Source of the DNA: Spirodela intermedia
Taxonomy: Eukaryota > Streptophyta > Magnoliopsida > Alismatales > Araceae
DNA length: 64,000 nucleotides
NCBI GenBank assembly: GCA_902729315.2
Contig: LR746266.1
Coordinates: 2,800,759-2,864,758, forward strand
Direction: 5' to 3'
How positions within the stretch are numbered: the first letter of the stretch is position 1; each line of letters begins with the position of its first letter. Both the position numbers and the translations under genes were made by a program. Positions 1 through 11,336 of the stretch are shown here, piece after piece. Below the pieces are notes generated by a model. It made no database searches, was not told the DNA's origin, and saw only the letters and a program-made list of their open reading frames with translations.

Positions 1-1760
1 TTAATGGGCCTTTGGTCCATCATACTAACCTTCCTTGGTCCAATTCATTGTTGTTCTCCAATGTAAGTTACTTATTGTTGCAAGGAGGGCAAAAACATCA
101 TTCCAAGGACAAATGTAGTCAATTCAAAGTGGAGAGCTAAGGGCCCTCTCGAATTGGTCTACTACTATTATTCATAGGGTTCCTCTATGGGCCTTGTTCT
201 TCACCCATTCTTTCCTAACTTTGTTTCTCATTCTTCTCTAGTTATATTTTATTTAGAAAATCACTTGGGGTTCTCAACATTCCAGCACTTTGGTATCAAA
301 CCATGCAATGTTCAGAATACGACACCCAAAGGTGACAACAATAGATATGAGGGTATAAAGAGGTGAATGAGATCAAGGGGTGTGACACATCCCAACAATA
401 GAGGAGGACAACTAAATTTTTTGGCCCAAACTATATTTTGAGATACATGGCACCAAAGAAAACTATAAGCTAAAGTTGATAGGTATAAATTTGGAAGGAT
501 GAAGCCTTGATCTAGTTTTATGTGGAATGAAACCAAAAATATGAGCATTAGAACATCAAAAAACAATTGCAAAAGAGGGTTGGTTCAAAAAAATCTAGCA
601 GCTGATGATAATAACTCTTACATATCAAGCAAAGTTGGCCTAGTAGTGGAAGGTTTATTATGAGCATTAGAAGGAACTTTTATAAAGGGATTGAAAATTG
701 AAATTAGAGAAAAAATAAGCTACTCAAACCTGCAATGTCATGCCTCAGCTTCACCAAGCAAGGTTCCAATGATAGCCTTCCATATGACATAAGGAGATAT
801 CCTAAAAAAAAACCTTCCATACACAAAAAAGCCATTATGACTTTATGGCTATGTTAATGGGGCTAAAGAATGTCCATGATACTTTCTAAGCTTTGATGAA
901 CTATATCTTTTCTAATCCTATGCACATTTCTTGTATTTTTTATGATATATTTGTGTAAATTCAAGATTTTACAACTATGAAGTTCACTTCCAAGTAATTT
1001 TTGATTTATTAAGCTTGTATAAGCTTCATGTCAATAGTTGAAAATGTACCTTCATTCAATGGCATATTGAGTGTTGACAACATGAATGATTGCTGATCAA
1101 GTCATGGTGGAGGCAAAGTTGAATTGGCCGACTTCCTCTAATTTGCACCAACTTCATGATTTCCTTGACCTCATTGGTTATCATTGACAACTTGTGGTAA
1201 AAAATTATAGAGACATCATGTGGTCACTTAGTCAACAATTAAAACATGATTCTTTTAAGTGAAATTAAGTTGTGAAAGATGCTTTCAAAAAGCTCAAAAC
1301 AATTATGGCCTCTTGACTCTCTGATTTTTCTCAATCTTTTGAATTAGAGACTGATTCCTCTAACAAAAGTGTGTTGGCGTTTTTTATGTATAATCACAAA
1401 TTGACTACCCATTTTAGTTAAATATTGTCACCTAGAAACACCTCGACCAATTTATGAGGGGGAGTTAATGGTTGTCACATTAGCCATACTATTTTTTTTA
1501 ATTTATTGGGACATGATTTTATTATTTTTGCTGCTCAACTTAATTTGAAGTTCCTTCTCACTTAGTAGCAAATACATCCAAATTGTCAAAAGTGGTTATG
1601 GAAGCTTTTGTGGTATAATTTCACTATCAAATATAAAGTGTTGTTCCTAATGTTCCATTAGTCTCATTGTTATATTAATAGAGGGGATATCCACCTCTCA
1701 AAGGGAGACTTGTATTACTTTCATTGTAATCTCATGTTAGATAAAAACACCAGGCCTCAA
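1..1760 (+). mobile_element. Decayed Ty3/Gypsy retrotransposon (LTR end, primer-binding site, RT/RNase H remnant)
   Basis: Bases 1-287 look like the right end of an LTR. It is followed by a primer-binding site at 291-303 (TGGTATCAAACCA, close to the initiator-Met type). Most of gag is missing. From about 830 to 1030 broken frames still resemble the RT palm (VMPFGLTNAPATF-like and FxDDI-like stretches). At about 1105-1190 there is an RT connection-like segment (EAKLNWPTSSNLHQLHDFL), and at 1338-1500 an RNase H-like segment (FELETDSSNKS, then YERELMVV in another frame). Stops and frameshifts are frequent, so nothing here is functional. The match is by eye to family motifs; the class is fairly sure, the subfamily is not. 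Confidence 0.65.
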
Positions 1761-2240
1761 TGAAGTCTATCAATGGCAAGATGGGTGGAGTGAGCATGGT
1801 GACATCATATGACATGAGCACCACAACAATGATAAAAACAAAAGATTTCTGTTTTCTTTTTAGTATAAAAAAATAAGTGGATCAATATGTGTTTACTAAA
1901 TACTTCTATAATTGTTTTATCACTTTTTTTATTTTTATGATATACCAACTATTTTTCAATGGTAGTAATGAAAAGTCTAGAAAATGATAATTATTGTGAA
2001 GATAATACTGAAGACAAGAAAAAATAGTAATGGTTGTGAAGATAACTTGTGACCAGAATTTTATTTTTTTTTCTTTTTCAGAGGTATTTTTTTAACACTA
2101 AACAAAAATTTCAACATGAGCATCAAAATGATATGTTCTCCATTCTAGGCTCACCTACAAGGAGTTTCCTAAGTAAGAAAGAACAACAACTACCAAGGTT
2201 CTCAATGGGTATGATATCCAAAGTTTGACATATATTTTGG

Positions 2241-2243
<3 letters not shown>
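1761..2243. other. AT-rich spacer with no gene seen
   Basis: No reading frame with codon structure, RNA gene or clear repeat is visible. The right part probably contains the promoter of the gene that starts at 2558. Confidence 0.4.
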
Positions 2244-2281
<38 letters not shown>

Positions 2282-2308
2282 CCTTCCTCCCTCCCTCTCT
2301 CCCTCTTG
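2244..2308. repeat. (TC)n microsatellite passing into a C/T-rich tract
   Basis: A perfect TC run occupies 2244-2277, followed by impure CCCT-type sequence to about 2308. It lies 250-310 bases upstream of the start codon at 2558, where plant promoters and 5' leaders often carry pyrimidine-rich patches. A regulatory role is inference only. Confidence 0.85.
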
Positions 2309-2557
2309 AGAGTTCTCTTTCGAAGCCCATTTTAGTATAGTGGGATGGCAGCTAGGCTAGTAATGCTCTTGCAGTTAGTTCTTCCCTTGCTTGCATTGAA
2401 AGGCCCGGCCCGTATCCCCCCTCCGTTGTATCATCACTCAGTGTTAAAAGTTCCTGCGGCCCATCTAACACGTTTATCCTTTAAACGGCCGGCCGGGGTG
2501 GGAAATCGCAGAAGCTCGACCACGTCAGTTCCTCCGCCGTTCTCAGGCGGAGCTCCC

Positions 2558-4071
2558 ATGGCGGAGCTCCAATCCCTCCGCCGCCTCCCCCCCTTCCCCG
2601 TCGTCCCCGCCGCCTCCTCCACGGTAAGACCTTTTCCTCTCAGATTCTTCTCCCGCTCCGGCCCGCCTCCCCGCCCACGCATCCTTTGCCCCTGCGAACG
2701 CCGCAGCGACGACGGCGGCGGAGGCGCCGCCTGGGGATCCAATGCGGAGGGCGTCCGGCGGGAAAGGTTCAGATTCTCAGATATGAAAGGAGGCGGCAGC
2801 GATGGCGGGCCGGAGGAACCAGAGGAGGAGGGAGGGAGGTGGAGCGGCAAGAGGGGGTGGTGGTGGTCCGACGAACTGTACGACGGCGGCGAGGAGGACG
2901 CCGATCTCCTCGACGACGAGCCCGAGCAGCCGTGGGACAATATCTGGATCTTTAAGGTGAATCGCCGATTCCCTCGCGCCACCTGATATCTTTCAGTCGA
3001 ACAGATTTTAATCCGATAAGCCTCGCCGCCGTAAATCCCGATCTCCATTGATGGCTAATTCGCCCGCGATCTTCTTCCTGATTTCGTATTATCATCTGAT
3101 CTGATGTCCTTAAACAGAGCATCATGCGTGATTTATGGAAACTTTTTACAGCTTGAACAGAGCAGCAATCCGTCTGGAAATTTTTTACCCTCATTGGTTC
3201 AGTTAGGGTTTTTTCTTGGTGATCTTGCTGCCCCTACTCCGTCTTGATCTGCAAAACAGCGAAAACAATTCCAGAACGAAAGAGATGAACCTAAAATATT
3301 CTCTTCAAACTTCCACAGAATCATCGCGGAAGATCAGTCTATGATCCATCCATGATCGCTTTAATCGTCCATACATGCCAGATCTTTTCTCCATCAATCC
3401 CCGACTGAGTTCCCGTAAATCATAGCATCAATCACCATAGTCTCATAATCGAGAAGCAGAGATTCTGATGATCTCTCAATAACAGATCCAAACAGAAATC
3501 ATGTAGTAATCGTTGATCATATGCGCAGGTCTTCAGGGCCTACGGTTACCTGCTTCCGGCGATCATCGCGTCTTTGCTTCTGGCGAGCGGCCCCAAGGCC
3601 TTCCTTATGGCCCTGGCTCTGCCCCTCGGGCAGTCGGTGCTCTCTCTCGCCGTCGATAAGCTCTGGGGTAGCAGTGCCGGCGGCAGCGGCGCAGGGGGGA
3701 GGAGGCAATCCAGGTCCAGGAGGAAGAAGCAATCCGATGGCGGCGCCGCCGGCTTCAGGAGGAGATCGTCGGAGGAGGAGAAGGGGAGCGGCTTCCGAGC
3801 AAGGGAGGCCCGCCGGCCGTGGGCAGCGCCGGAAGGGGAATCAGCCGCCAGCGCCCAAGATTATGGCGGATGGGACGAACTGTCATCGCTGGGAGGCTGG
3901 ACTCCGGGGAAGGGCGCCGTCTCCAGGAGCCCTTCCCAGGCGGCGGCGCCACCTCCGCCGGTGAGGAAGGGGAAGCTGTCGAGGAGGGAGCGAGGCGGGG
4001 AGGTGCCCCTGCTTCTGAGGCTGCTGGTCGCCATCTTTCCCTTCCTGGGTTCCTGGACCAAGATCCTGTAG
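2558..4071 (+). CDS. Uncharacterised, probably plastid-targeted membrane protein (two exons)
   Basis: The coding sequence joins exon 1 (2558-2956, 133 codons) to exon 2 (3529-4071). The intron begins GTGAATC and ends GCGCAG, and the join keeps the frame, giving 313 residues. I chose ATG 2558 over the in-frame ATG at 2345 because it starts a typical transit-like N-terminus rich in Arg, Ser and Pro; the alternative adds 71 residues. Residues 100-130 are acidic and contain WWWSDELYDG and a PWDNIW motif. Exon 2 opens with a hydrophobic stretch (about 134-175, YGYLLPAIIASLLLASGPKA) that looks like one or two membrane segments. A basic low-complexity region follows, then a hydrophobic C-terminus (about 292-313). 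I cannot name the family or assign a function. The protease gene lies convergent about 240 bases downstream. Confidence 0.72.
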
Positions 4072-4311
4072 TTGCAGTGGAGAGAACGATGGTACCAAAA
4101 CGGGTAATATTCCGCAGAAGAAGACGTCAGCCTTCCAAATTAGATCATATATTTATACACAGACCAAAAACAGGCGCCTGGGTGATTTTGTTCCTACACA
4201 AAGATGATAGATGTGGAAGAAGAGCCAAAATCTGAGACTTCCAGTGCTGCTCTCTGCACGAAATTTCATTCACTAAGAGCTAGCGAGAGACAGAGAGAGA
4301 CAGAGAGAGAG

Positions 4312-4977
4312 TCAACTCCTCAACTGATTGATCCGTGACAGTATCTGTTTCCGCATCCCGTTGACTGTCGACCCATCAACCTGGGACCTCACAGAGGAGA
4401 TCCAGTAACCTTCATCATCGGAGGAGGCTGCAGCATGCTGGAGATGCCACCTGACGATCACGCCGGCTATCACCACCACATACAACCCACAGTCATAGCC
4501 ATTCTCCTGCTTTGGCGTTGACCCTTCGACAAAGCTCGCAGTGGGATCCACAAACCTCTTGACCCTCCTATAGAGCTGCTCGGCGTGGGGCCTATTCATC
4601 CCCAGCATGCTGTCGTGGTGGACAAACATATCCTTGGCCCGGTCGTAGACCAGGAGACTCCAGTGCTGCCCCCCTTCAGCCATGGCCACATCATCATTGT
4701 CATTAATAGTAAAGATCACCAGCTTCTTACTGGGCAGATCGAGCGGGCCGACAGCATCCTTGAGGCTCTCATGGCCAATGCAGTTTGCGATCCAGAAGGA
4801 GATCGAGGGAGGAACCAGTAAGATGTCATTTGGCAGATCATTGGCGATGTCTTTGAAGCAGAATTCAATGATCCGGTCGTTGATGTAGTGAGGGCCTCTG
4901 AGTATCTCAAGGTCTGATGCCCTCAGAACGACGTCTCCGAAGCTCAGTATCCTGTCATCACCGCTCGGATGAACCAT
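4312..4977 (-). CDS. DEN1: NEDD8-specific cysteine protease (DEN1/SENP8-like, C48 family)
   Basis: An intact 221-residue frame of the ULP1 (C48) peptidase family, close to the usual length of SENP8/DEN1 (about 210-230). The catalytic elements are in order: His105 in GGQHWSLLVYD, Asp122 in VHHDSM, oxyanion Gln157 in TPKQENGYDCG, and Cys163. The N-terminal DVVLRASDLEIL and YINDRIIEF segments match the substrate-binding start of DEN1-type enzymes. Known members process the NEDD8 precursor and strip NEDD8 from non-cullin proteins, so a soluble nuclear or cytosolic protein is expected. NEDD8 rather than SUMO preference is inferred from the short, domain-only architecture. The coding region is intronless. 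A strong acceptor (TATATTTTCAG) lies upstream at about 5054, suggesting an intron in the 5' leader. The 3' side carries a GA-rich run (4284-4311). Confidence 0.88.
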   Translation of the reverse strand: MVHPSGDDRILSFGDVVLRASDLEILRGPHYINDRIIEFCFKDIANDLPNDILLVPPSISFWIANCIGHESLKDAVGPLDLPSKKLVIFTINDNDDVAMAEGGQHWSLLVYDRAKDMFVHHDSMLGMNRPHAEQLYRRVKRFVDPTASFVEGSTPKQENGYDCGLYVVVIAGVIVRWHLQHAAASSDDEGYWISSVRSQVDGSTVNGMRKQILSRINQLRS

Positions 4978-5008
4978 GACCGAGAAAGAGTTTTTTTTTC
5001 CTGAGATT

Positions 5009-5410
5009 AATCACATCAATGGCTTGGTTTGATCTTTAAAGTTGCAATGTCCTGAAAATATAAAAGAAACAAGGGATTAAAAAGAAAATGGCCATTGGGT
5101 TAATCAGGAGATGCAATCGATGATTTTGATTTTGATTTTTGGATAAAGTATGATCTCATCAGGAGTTTTTATCTTGTTGTGATTGATTAGTTTTTCGATA
5201 TCAATCACATCAAATGGCTTGGTTTGATCTTTTAAGTTGCAATGTCTTGAAGAAAACAAAGAAACAAGGGGATTAAAAAGAAAATGGGCATTGGGTTATA
5301 TCAGGAGATTTGATCGATGATTTTGATTTTGGTTTCTGGATAAAGCATGATCTCCCCAAGAGTTTTTTCCGATGAGAAGTTGGAGATCAACAAACCACAT
5401 CAACTGGATT
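5009..5410. repeat. Tandem repeat of about 194 bases, two copies plus a degenerate third
   Basis: The block starting AATCACATCAATGGCTTGG at 5009 recurs at 5203 and continues in parallel for about 165 bases, through GATTTTGATTTTGG and GGATAAAGTATGATCTC. A shorter, worn third copy begins near 5393 (ACATCAACTGGATTGG). The unit covers the leader and putative splice acceptor of the protease gene on the minus strand, so the acceptor-like site is present twice (near 5054 and 5246). Copies 1 and 2 differ by small indels. Confidence 0.85.
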
Positions 5411-6238
5411 GGTTTAATGAGGAAGTTTCAATCTGCTGAATACGTCCTGGAAAAGTGAGAGAAAACACGTGTTCGGTAATATCAGTAGATAGAACAAGCG
5501 ACAATATTTAGTGGTTGCTTGCCTTAGATTGAGGTCAAATAGTTAAGTTCAAGGATGGAAGAAATTTCGTTCGAAAAATCTGGTAGAGCTTGGATTAGTG
5601 TTCGCCCTAAAGCTGTCGTCGAGTTCTTCCCAAATGGAAGGAACCACAGGATCATCCATGAAACTACTGATCGTAAATTTATATTTGAATAATCTGCAAG
5701 TTATGATCAAACTAGTTACAGGCACAGGACCATTGAGAGTATCAGATGAAAGAGAACGGTAGGGCTCTGGCACTGCGTGTTTCAATTTCAGACAGATGGA
5801 ATGTGAAATTACAGAATAAATAAAAAGAATTAATCGCGAAATTGAATGCCACAAGCACTGAACTCGGCGATTTGGGATATGAAAACAACGTCGCCATCGG
5901 ATCTGATCGAGCGGTGAGCATTCATCACGATGCCCTAAAAGCTCCGAGTTCGAGAAATTCCGAGCACGAATCTAAAGTACTTTCTATCTGTCCTGGTGGG
6001 ATCTGATCCCACGAGTTGAATTGATTGATGAACGTGGGGGAGTTACGCCTACCGGTGGGCCTTCAAACAAGGAAAACGATTAGTCTGCTCAGTCCATCAT
6101 CGCATGAAGAGTAAATTTACCTTAAAGAGATGCTAGATTTTCACAACCCGTCGTCATCCCAATACATTATCGACAATCCACAGAAAAAGATCTAATCGAC
6201 AGATATCGCACACCACCTGACATCAAATCAGAATAATC

Positions 6239-6330
6239 GGCGACCAGCAGATCCAAACCCTTGCTAGAACAGAGAAACATCCTAGGCGATCAGTAGATCC
6301 AAACCCTAGCAAGAACAGAGAAACATCCTC
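6239..6330. repeat. 46-base tandem duplication
   Basis: Two adjacent units (6239-6284 and 6285-6330) share GGCGA, CAGATCCAAACCC and AGAACAGAGAAACATCCT. They differ at a handful of positions. They sit inside the probable leader intron or promoter of the minus-strand protease gene. Confidence 0.85.
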
Positions 6331-6394
6331 GGCGATAATTCCGCGGAAGCTCGGCACAGAAGCGCCGGAGATGAGAGAGAAATGCTACCTCATC

Positions 6395-6686
6395 GATCGC
6401 CCGATGATCGCTGGATCCCTCCTCGCCGATCGTCAGGCATGGGAAGACGCCGCCAGAGATGGATGAGGGCAGAAATACTGTTTCAAATTAATATCTTACG
6501 GTACCCATAGGAATATCTCGTTATGATTTAACTTGGCCGAGGGTACAGCGTACCGCTATTTCGTATTTCATGCCCCATCTCCCTCGTATCAGCCACCAAA
6601 ACCCTAAAGCCCTTATCTCCCTCTCTTTAAGGCTCCATCTTTGCTCGGCGATAGCGGCGGCGGCGACGGCGACAGAGCTTGTAGAG
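6395..6686. promoter_or_regulatory. Divergent promoter between the NEDD8 protease gene and NIP7
   Basis: The two genes are transcribed away from each other. On the minus strand a donor-like GAG|GTAGCA at about 6390-6396 could end a non-coding first exon of the protease gene, spliced to the acceptor near 5054. The NIP7 leader must begin within about 150 bases upstream of 6687, since CCTCGTATCAGCCACC and TCTCCCTCTCTTT patches lie there. No clear TATA box is seen. The exon layout is inferred from splice signals only. Confidence 0.4.
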
Positions 6687-7262
6687 ATGAGGCCACTGGA
6701 TGAGAAGGAGACGACGGCGGTTTTTGAGAAGCTGTTCAAGTTTGTAGGGCCAAATCTGAAGCACATCGTCGAGCGGCCGGCCCTCGAGGGGCCGCCGGAG
6801 GAGGCCGGCGGCAAGCCCGGGAGATACTGCTTCCGTCTGCACAAGAATCGCGTCTACTACGCCAGCGAGTCCCTCGTCCGGCGAGCTACGAACGTGGCGC
6901 GCGATCGCCTGGTGGCGGTAGGGACCTGCATCGGCAAGTTCACCAAGGGCGGAAGCTTCCGCCTCACCATCCATGGCCTCGATCTGCTGGCCGCTCACGC
7001 TCGGCGCAAGGTGTGGGTGAAGCAGACAGCAGAGAAGTCCCTCACCAGCGGGGACCACGTCCTGAAGTCCGATCTGTCCAGAATCTCAGAGAATGTGGTC
7101 GCCGGGGAAGGGGTCGTGGTGTTCTCCTCCGGTGATGTGCCGCTCGCTTTCGGGATAGCCGCCAAGTCAGCTCAGGACTGCCGGAAGATGGACCCCAAGG
7201 GAATCGTCATCCTCAACCAGGCGGATCTCGGCGAGTACCTCAGGTCCGAGGACGATCTCTGA
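6687..7262 (+). CDS. NIP7: 60S ribosome subunit biogenesis protein NIP7 homologue
   Basis: A single open exon of 191 residues. I chose ATG 6687 because it gives the family N-terminus MRPLDEKETTAVFEKL; the frame is open upstream to an ATG at 6570, but that extension is unlike the family. The N-terminal domain contains RYCFRLHKNRVYY (46-58) and GTCIGKFTKGGSFRLTIHGL (79-98). The C-terminal PUA domain (about 106-185) includes KVWVK, GVVVFS, AKSAQDCRK and QADLGEYLR. NIP7 is a nucleolar factor needed for 27S pre-rRNA processing and 60S assembly, and binds pre-rRNA through the PUA domain. Oddities: several positions that are near-invariant in relatives are changed in the PUA domain (SLTSGDHVLKSDLSRIS, where relatives have SFLYGNHVLK.GLGRIT), and there is no intron. 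It could be a retrocopy or simply a diverged ortholog. Confidence 0.9.
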   Translation: MRPLDEKETTAVFEKLFKFVGPNLKHIVERPALEGPPEEAGGKPGRYCFRLHKNRVYYASESLVRRATNVARDRLVAVGTCIGKFTKGGSFRLTIHGLDLLAAHARRKVWVKQTAEKSLTSGDHVLKSDLSRISENVVAGEGVVVFSSGDVPLAFGIAAKSAQDCRKMDPKGIVILNQADLGEYLRSEDDL

Positions 7263-8480
7263 GGGGGGTTCGTCTCTTACCAATCCCAGCTGTTTGCCTG
7301 GTTGGAGCCACTGCCTTCGCGCCCAATGTCTCTCTCAACTGTGCGCCGAGAACTACCTCTAGGTAGGCGAGTCTTTCCCAGAATCAAATCTTTTTTTATC
7401 TTCGATCTCAGAATACCTGTGGATCCCTCTTGGTGAGCATGAAAGAAGCATGCCAGAATCACTGTCCATGACTTAGAAAGTGCACAATTCTGCACAAGAT
7501 TAATTCAGAAGACCCATTCTCAATCAGAAACGGTTAGTTCCTTGAAAATTTTAAAGATAGTTTAAATATTTAATTAAAAAAACCCTTCTTTTGTGGAAGC
7601 AATCCTTCTATTTTAGCAAAATCATATTATTCAACATATTCCAATGCAGGAATAAATTTCTAGATTAATATAACCGAACACTGGAAGATTCAGGGATATG
7701 CATAAGTAACGGGCAAGCATATCAAAACAACCTTTAGCGACCTGTTACTCCCATATGAGCGAGTGGCGCCTGGCCGATCGAGTGCAAGCCAGATGCCCGG
7801 CAGGGACAGCAGTGCATAAATATGAGGCAATCAAATATCAAAAATCCTGAAGATTTTCTTGAAGTTAACATAGTTTCATTTGCAATATTTTCCTCTCTTA
7901 AGAGTTTTAAATAAACTCGTGCAGCTGGATTACTATAAAAAATCAATAAGTCAGACAGCTTCACAAGGATATGGGTTCCTTCCTACTTGTGATCATCGTT
8001 ACATCACGCAGTCCATTGGGGAAGAAAGATCATGATATTAATCACATGTTTTCAGCATGCTTTTTTTTTTGCATGACAAATCTAGTTAATGCATGATTAC
8101 AATAAATGTTGGTTGGTATCTACCAATACTCATGAACGAATTATGGAAAGGTGAACAGCAACACTGGATGCTACAAAGCAATAGAAAAGTGATGCGGATT
8201 ATCTTCTATGAAACCAGCAGGGCCATTTGACTGAATATCTCTTGCACATGCATGATATAAAAAGATTTCTTTTGTTCTTGGGTGGTGCAGCGATTCTACC
8301 CAATATAGAGTGATTCTACAATTTCTAGGGCTGGAGTCTAACTTTATAGGGTGTAAATTGTCACTCCTGTGCGGGGGTTTCCGTGGAAATTTATTTTTGT
8401 AACCAATTATGTGCATTTATTAACACTCAAAAAATTCTCAATAAGAAAAGTACAGGTCTAGCTGTTGTGCAACCTGTTGA
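7263..8480. other. Gene-free spacer
   Basis: AT-rich sequence. The short frames here (for example 7734-7964 and 8171-8416, minus strand) show no domain, codon bias or conserved motif. The first 100-200 bases should hold the NIP7 3' leader and polyadenylation site. No repeat or RNA gene is recognised. Confidence 0.4.
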
Positions 8481-9200
8481 TGCATCACTTCCAATTTTGG
8501 ACTTTGAGTTCTATGCAAGCAAGATGCATAGTGTCCCTCGAATTGTAACTAGAAGCCCACTGCCACTCCCGGTTGGGGCTAGTGGCCCGACGTGCCTCCG
8601 TCGTGTGTCCTCCAGGCGCCGCAGCACTTCTCGCCTCCTCCGCTTCACCCACAATGAGCCAGCCGCCTCCTTTGTTACCACGTCGTCCCATTTGCCAGAC
8701 GCCATGGCCTCCTTCGTTGCCGCGTTGGCCCAGTCGCGAGACACCGCCGCCTACGCCGTCGCCGTGTCTTCCCAGTCGCCAGAGACCACCGCCTGCTGCA
8801 CCGCCGCCACTCCGCCGAGACTGAATCCTCAATGTCTGCCCACTACAGTGGCTCCCGCCAGCGTTGCCGCCTGCTCCTCCTGCCTTCACCGACGACGCCT
8901 CCACCGCCACTGCTCGCTGGCCGCTGCCGCCTCCCGCTGCAGTAGCCCGTGCCGTCACCACCTCGAACCCAGCATTGAGTCGGGGTTGAAATGCCCGAAT
9001 TAGGATTTCGGCAGCGACCCTTTTAAGGGGGCCACTTATTGGGCCCCGCCAACTTGACCCTCCGGCCCAGCCACCTTAACCATCCAACCCAACCCACCTG
9101 ACCTTCCGGCCCAGCCACCTTGACCTGCCGGCCCAACCAACTCACACCGGCCCAATAGGCTTATTAATCATAGGGTCACTCCCTTCTCACAGCCCATTAA
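8481..9200. other. GC-rich block ending in a worn minisatellite, possibly transposon-derived
   Basis: Between about 8560 and 9000 the base composition jumps to GC-rich, which keeps frames open on both strands (plus 8383-9003, minus 8485-8961). Neither translation looks like a protein family: one is Ala/Ser/Pro/Arg-rich, the other Gly/Ala-rich. From 9040 to 9160 there are several degenerate repeats of about 22-26 bases built on CCGGCCCAGCCACCTTGACC. A GC-rich island next to decayed retrotransposon sequence suggests an LTR, but I could not match it to the LTR families elsewhere in the window. Confidence 0.35.
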
Positions 9201-11336
9201 TAAAAGCGTAAGTTTAGTCCCACATTAGTTGTTTCCCACTGTTTGAGAGTCATATGTAGTAATATCACTTTGTAGGTTCAAGTTTCTTCTCTCAAAAATA
9301 AAGGGACTAAGAGGGATAATAAACTAGTTAGTCTGCCCCACATACACAAGTGTATACAACCACTCCTTAAGGTGGGATAAAAATGACCTTGTCATCAATG
9401 ACAGAAAAATTTACAATATGTAGAACATAATTATTTTCAAATAAAACATACATATATGTAAATTTAAGCACCAAAAATATTATCATAAAGGGTGAAGTTC
9501 AGAAATACCACCTCAACTTCGTTTTTATTTTTTCACCTCATTTTACAAGCCACTTTTTGTACTTTTATTTAAAGAAATAAATATGGAAAATATTACTGCG
9601 AAATTATAAAAAATATAAATGTAAGCAGAACGAAATTAATGAAATAAAAATCTTGAGTTAACTCTCATGGACCATTGAATTTAAAATCTTTAGCCAGACA
9701 TAACTTAGATCATCTTATGAGATGACCTATGGCTGTCAAAATATCCAAAGGTAAAGTTTAATTATATTCTTTTTAGATTTAGAATTTCATGTACTTTACA
9801 CATATACTTGAAATACTTCTATCTAAATTAATTTTTGTTATAAAATCTTTCTACTTTGAAAAGAACCTCTCCTCATTATTATCCCTTTTTGTAAGACTCT
9901 CATTCTTTAGTAAATATTTTATGACACAATATGATATGGCCATATAATTTTAGAATTAGCTCTTGCACAACCTAGTCATTTTAATCCAAAAGGATATATT
10001 TAATTTCTCTACTCACCTATTTATCAAAGTATTATTTTATCTACTAATCCACTTTTACTCTATTTTATCTTTTTTACATATTTATTCAACTTGTGAGGAA
10101 TGAAATAATTCAAGCTTAGATTCAATTTTAATGGGCTGTGAGTTCTAAAGGATAGAAGAATTATGTATTTCAATCTTAGATCTAATGAATTCATTAAAAT
10201 TCAAAAATTTCTCCCTAAATTATCTAGATGTTCATATTCCTCATTTTTATTTTTTTCTATTAATTGAGTCAACTCTTTTTCTAAATACTTTTCTATATGA
10301 TACATATCATCATCCTAATTATCAACATTCATTACTATAAAATACTAAATAGATTTATTAATTTCATGGCGTACATCTCCCCAATCAATTGATTTTTTCT
10401 CTATCTTTCTTTCTTTCTATCCTTACTCTCTCCTACTAAAATTTAGATATTTTTTCTATAATCAGGTATTAGTTCTTTATTTAGAGGTTTGTCCTTCTCA
10501 GCATACTCACTATATTCCTCCATCAATTGTGAATAATAAATGATTTTACTCAAATTTTCTGTTACTATATTTCAACCTTAATATTCTCCTTTCCTCCTAA
10601 TGACTTATCTACTTTTTCCATGTTATCTCTGAAATATTGATACTTAGGGGCATATGTTTCCAAAGGACAAGAAGATGCATCAACATCATCACATTGAGGA
10701 TATGAAAATTGATTTAATATTACAGCTCTCTAATAGGTGAGGAATTTTTTTGATTATTAGAAGCACTATGTTCGTTCTTAATGTCTATTAGTTGATCAAT
10801 AAGTATTTTTTGAAATTTCTGACTAATTCTCAAGTTTTTTATAATAGATTGAAAAATTAGATCCGTTGAGTATTTTGCTCCTTAGGTTGTTCTACATTTT
10901 CAGCTATATAGTCTAGCTTATATGATAGCTACATTTTCAGCTATATAGCCAACACTCTTCATCCTCTCTCATTCATATGATATATCTCTCCATAATTATT
11001 TATATCATGCAAAGTATCATCCATTTGACTAGATTGAACTCCAAAGCTAGGATGAAACATTTAATTGAATGGGCTATGATCATATGTGAAGGTTTGACAT
11101 TGATTGGGCATGCAATAATCATATGAATATCTTGACTCACTATCTATAATTTTAAGAAGAATTTCTAGGAAAAAAATGATGATAAGTTACCCTCCTTTTT
11201 GGATCTGATCTCATCTTTGATTTCTGATCTCATTGTTCTCTCTTTTCTTATCTACAATGAACAAAATAGAAACATACACTAATTTTTTTATGTACTCTAA
11301 GAGAAAAATAAAAAATACAAAGTATTATTTAATACA
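9201..11336 (-). other. AT-rich, probably the decayed internal region of an old Gypsy element
   Basis: No frame longer than background. It lies just inside the degenerate primer-binding site at 11337-11360 when read on the minus strand, so by position it should be the leader, gag and beyond of that element. I could not recover any protein motif. Bases 9215-9400 (CCCACATTAG and ACCACTCCTTAAGG) resemble text found in the promoter part of the LTRs at 35 and 51 kb. Confidence 0.3.

Noticed and set aside
2434-3048. 204-codon minus-strand frame opposite exon 1 of the first gene
   Set aside because: Low-complexity Ser/Pro/Arg product that arises from the GC-rich exon on the other strand.
8383-9003. 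206-codon plus-strand frame and overlapping 158-codon minus-strand frame
   Set aside because: Both are open because the block is GC-rich; the products are low-complexity and share no family features.
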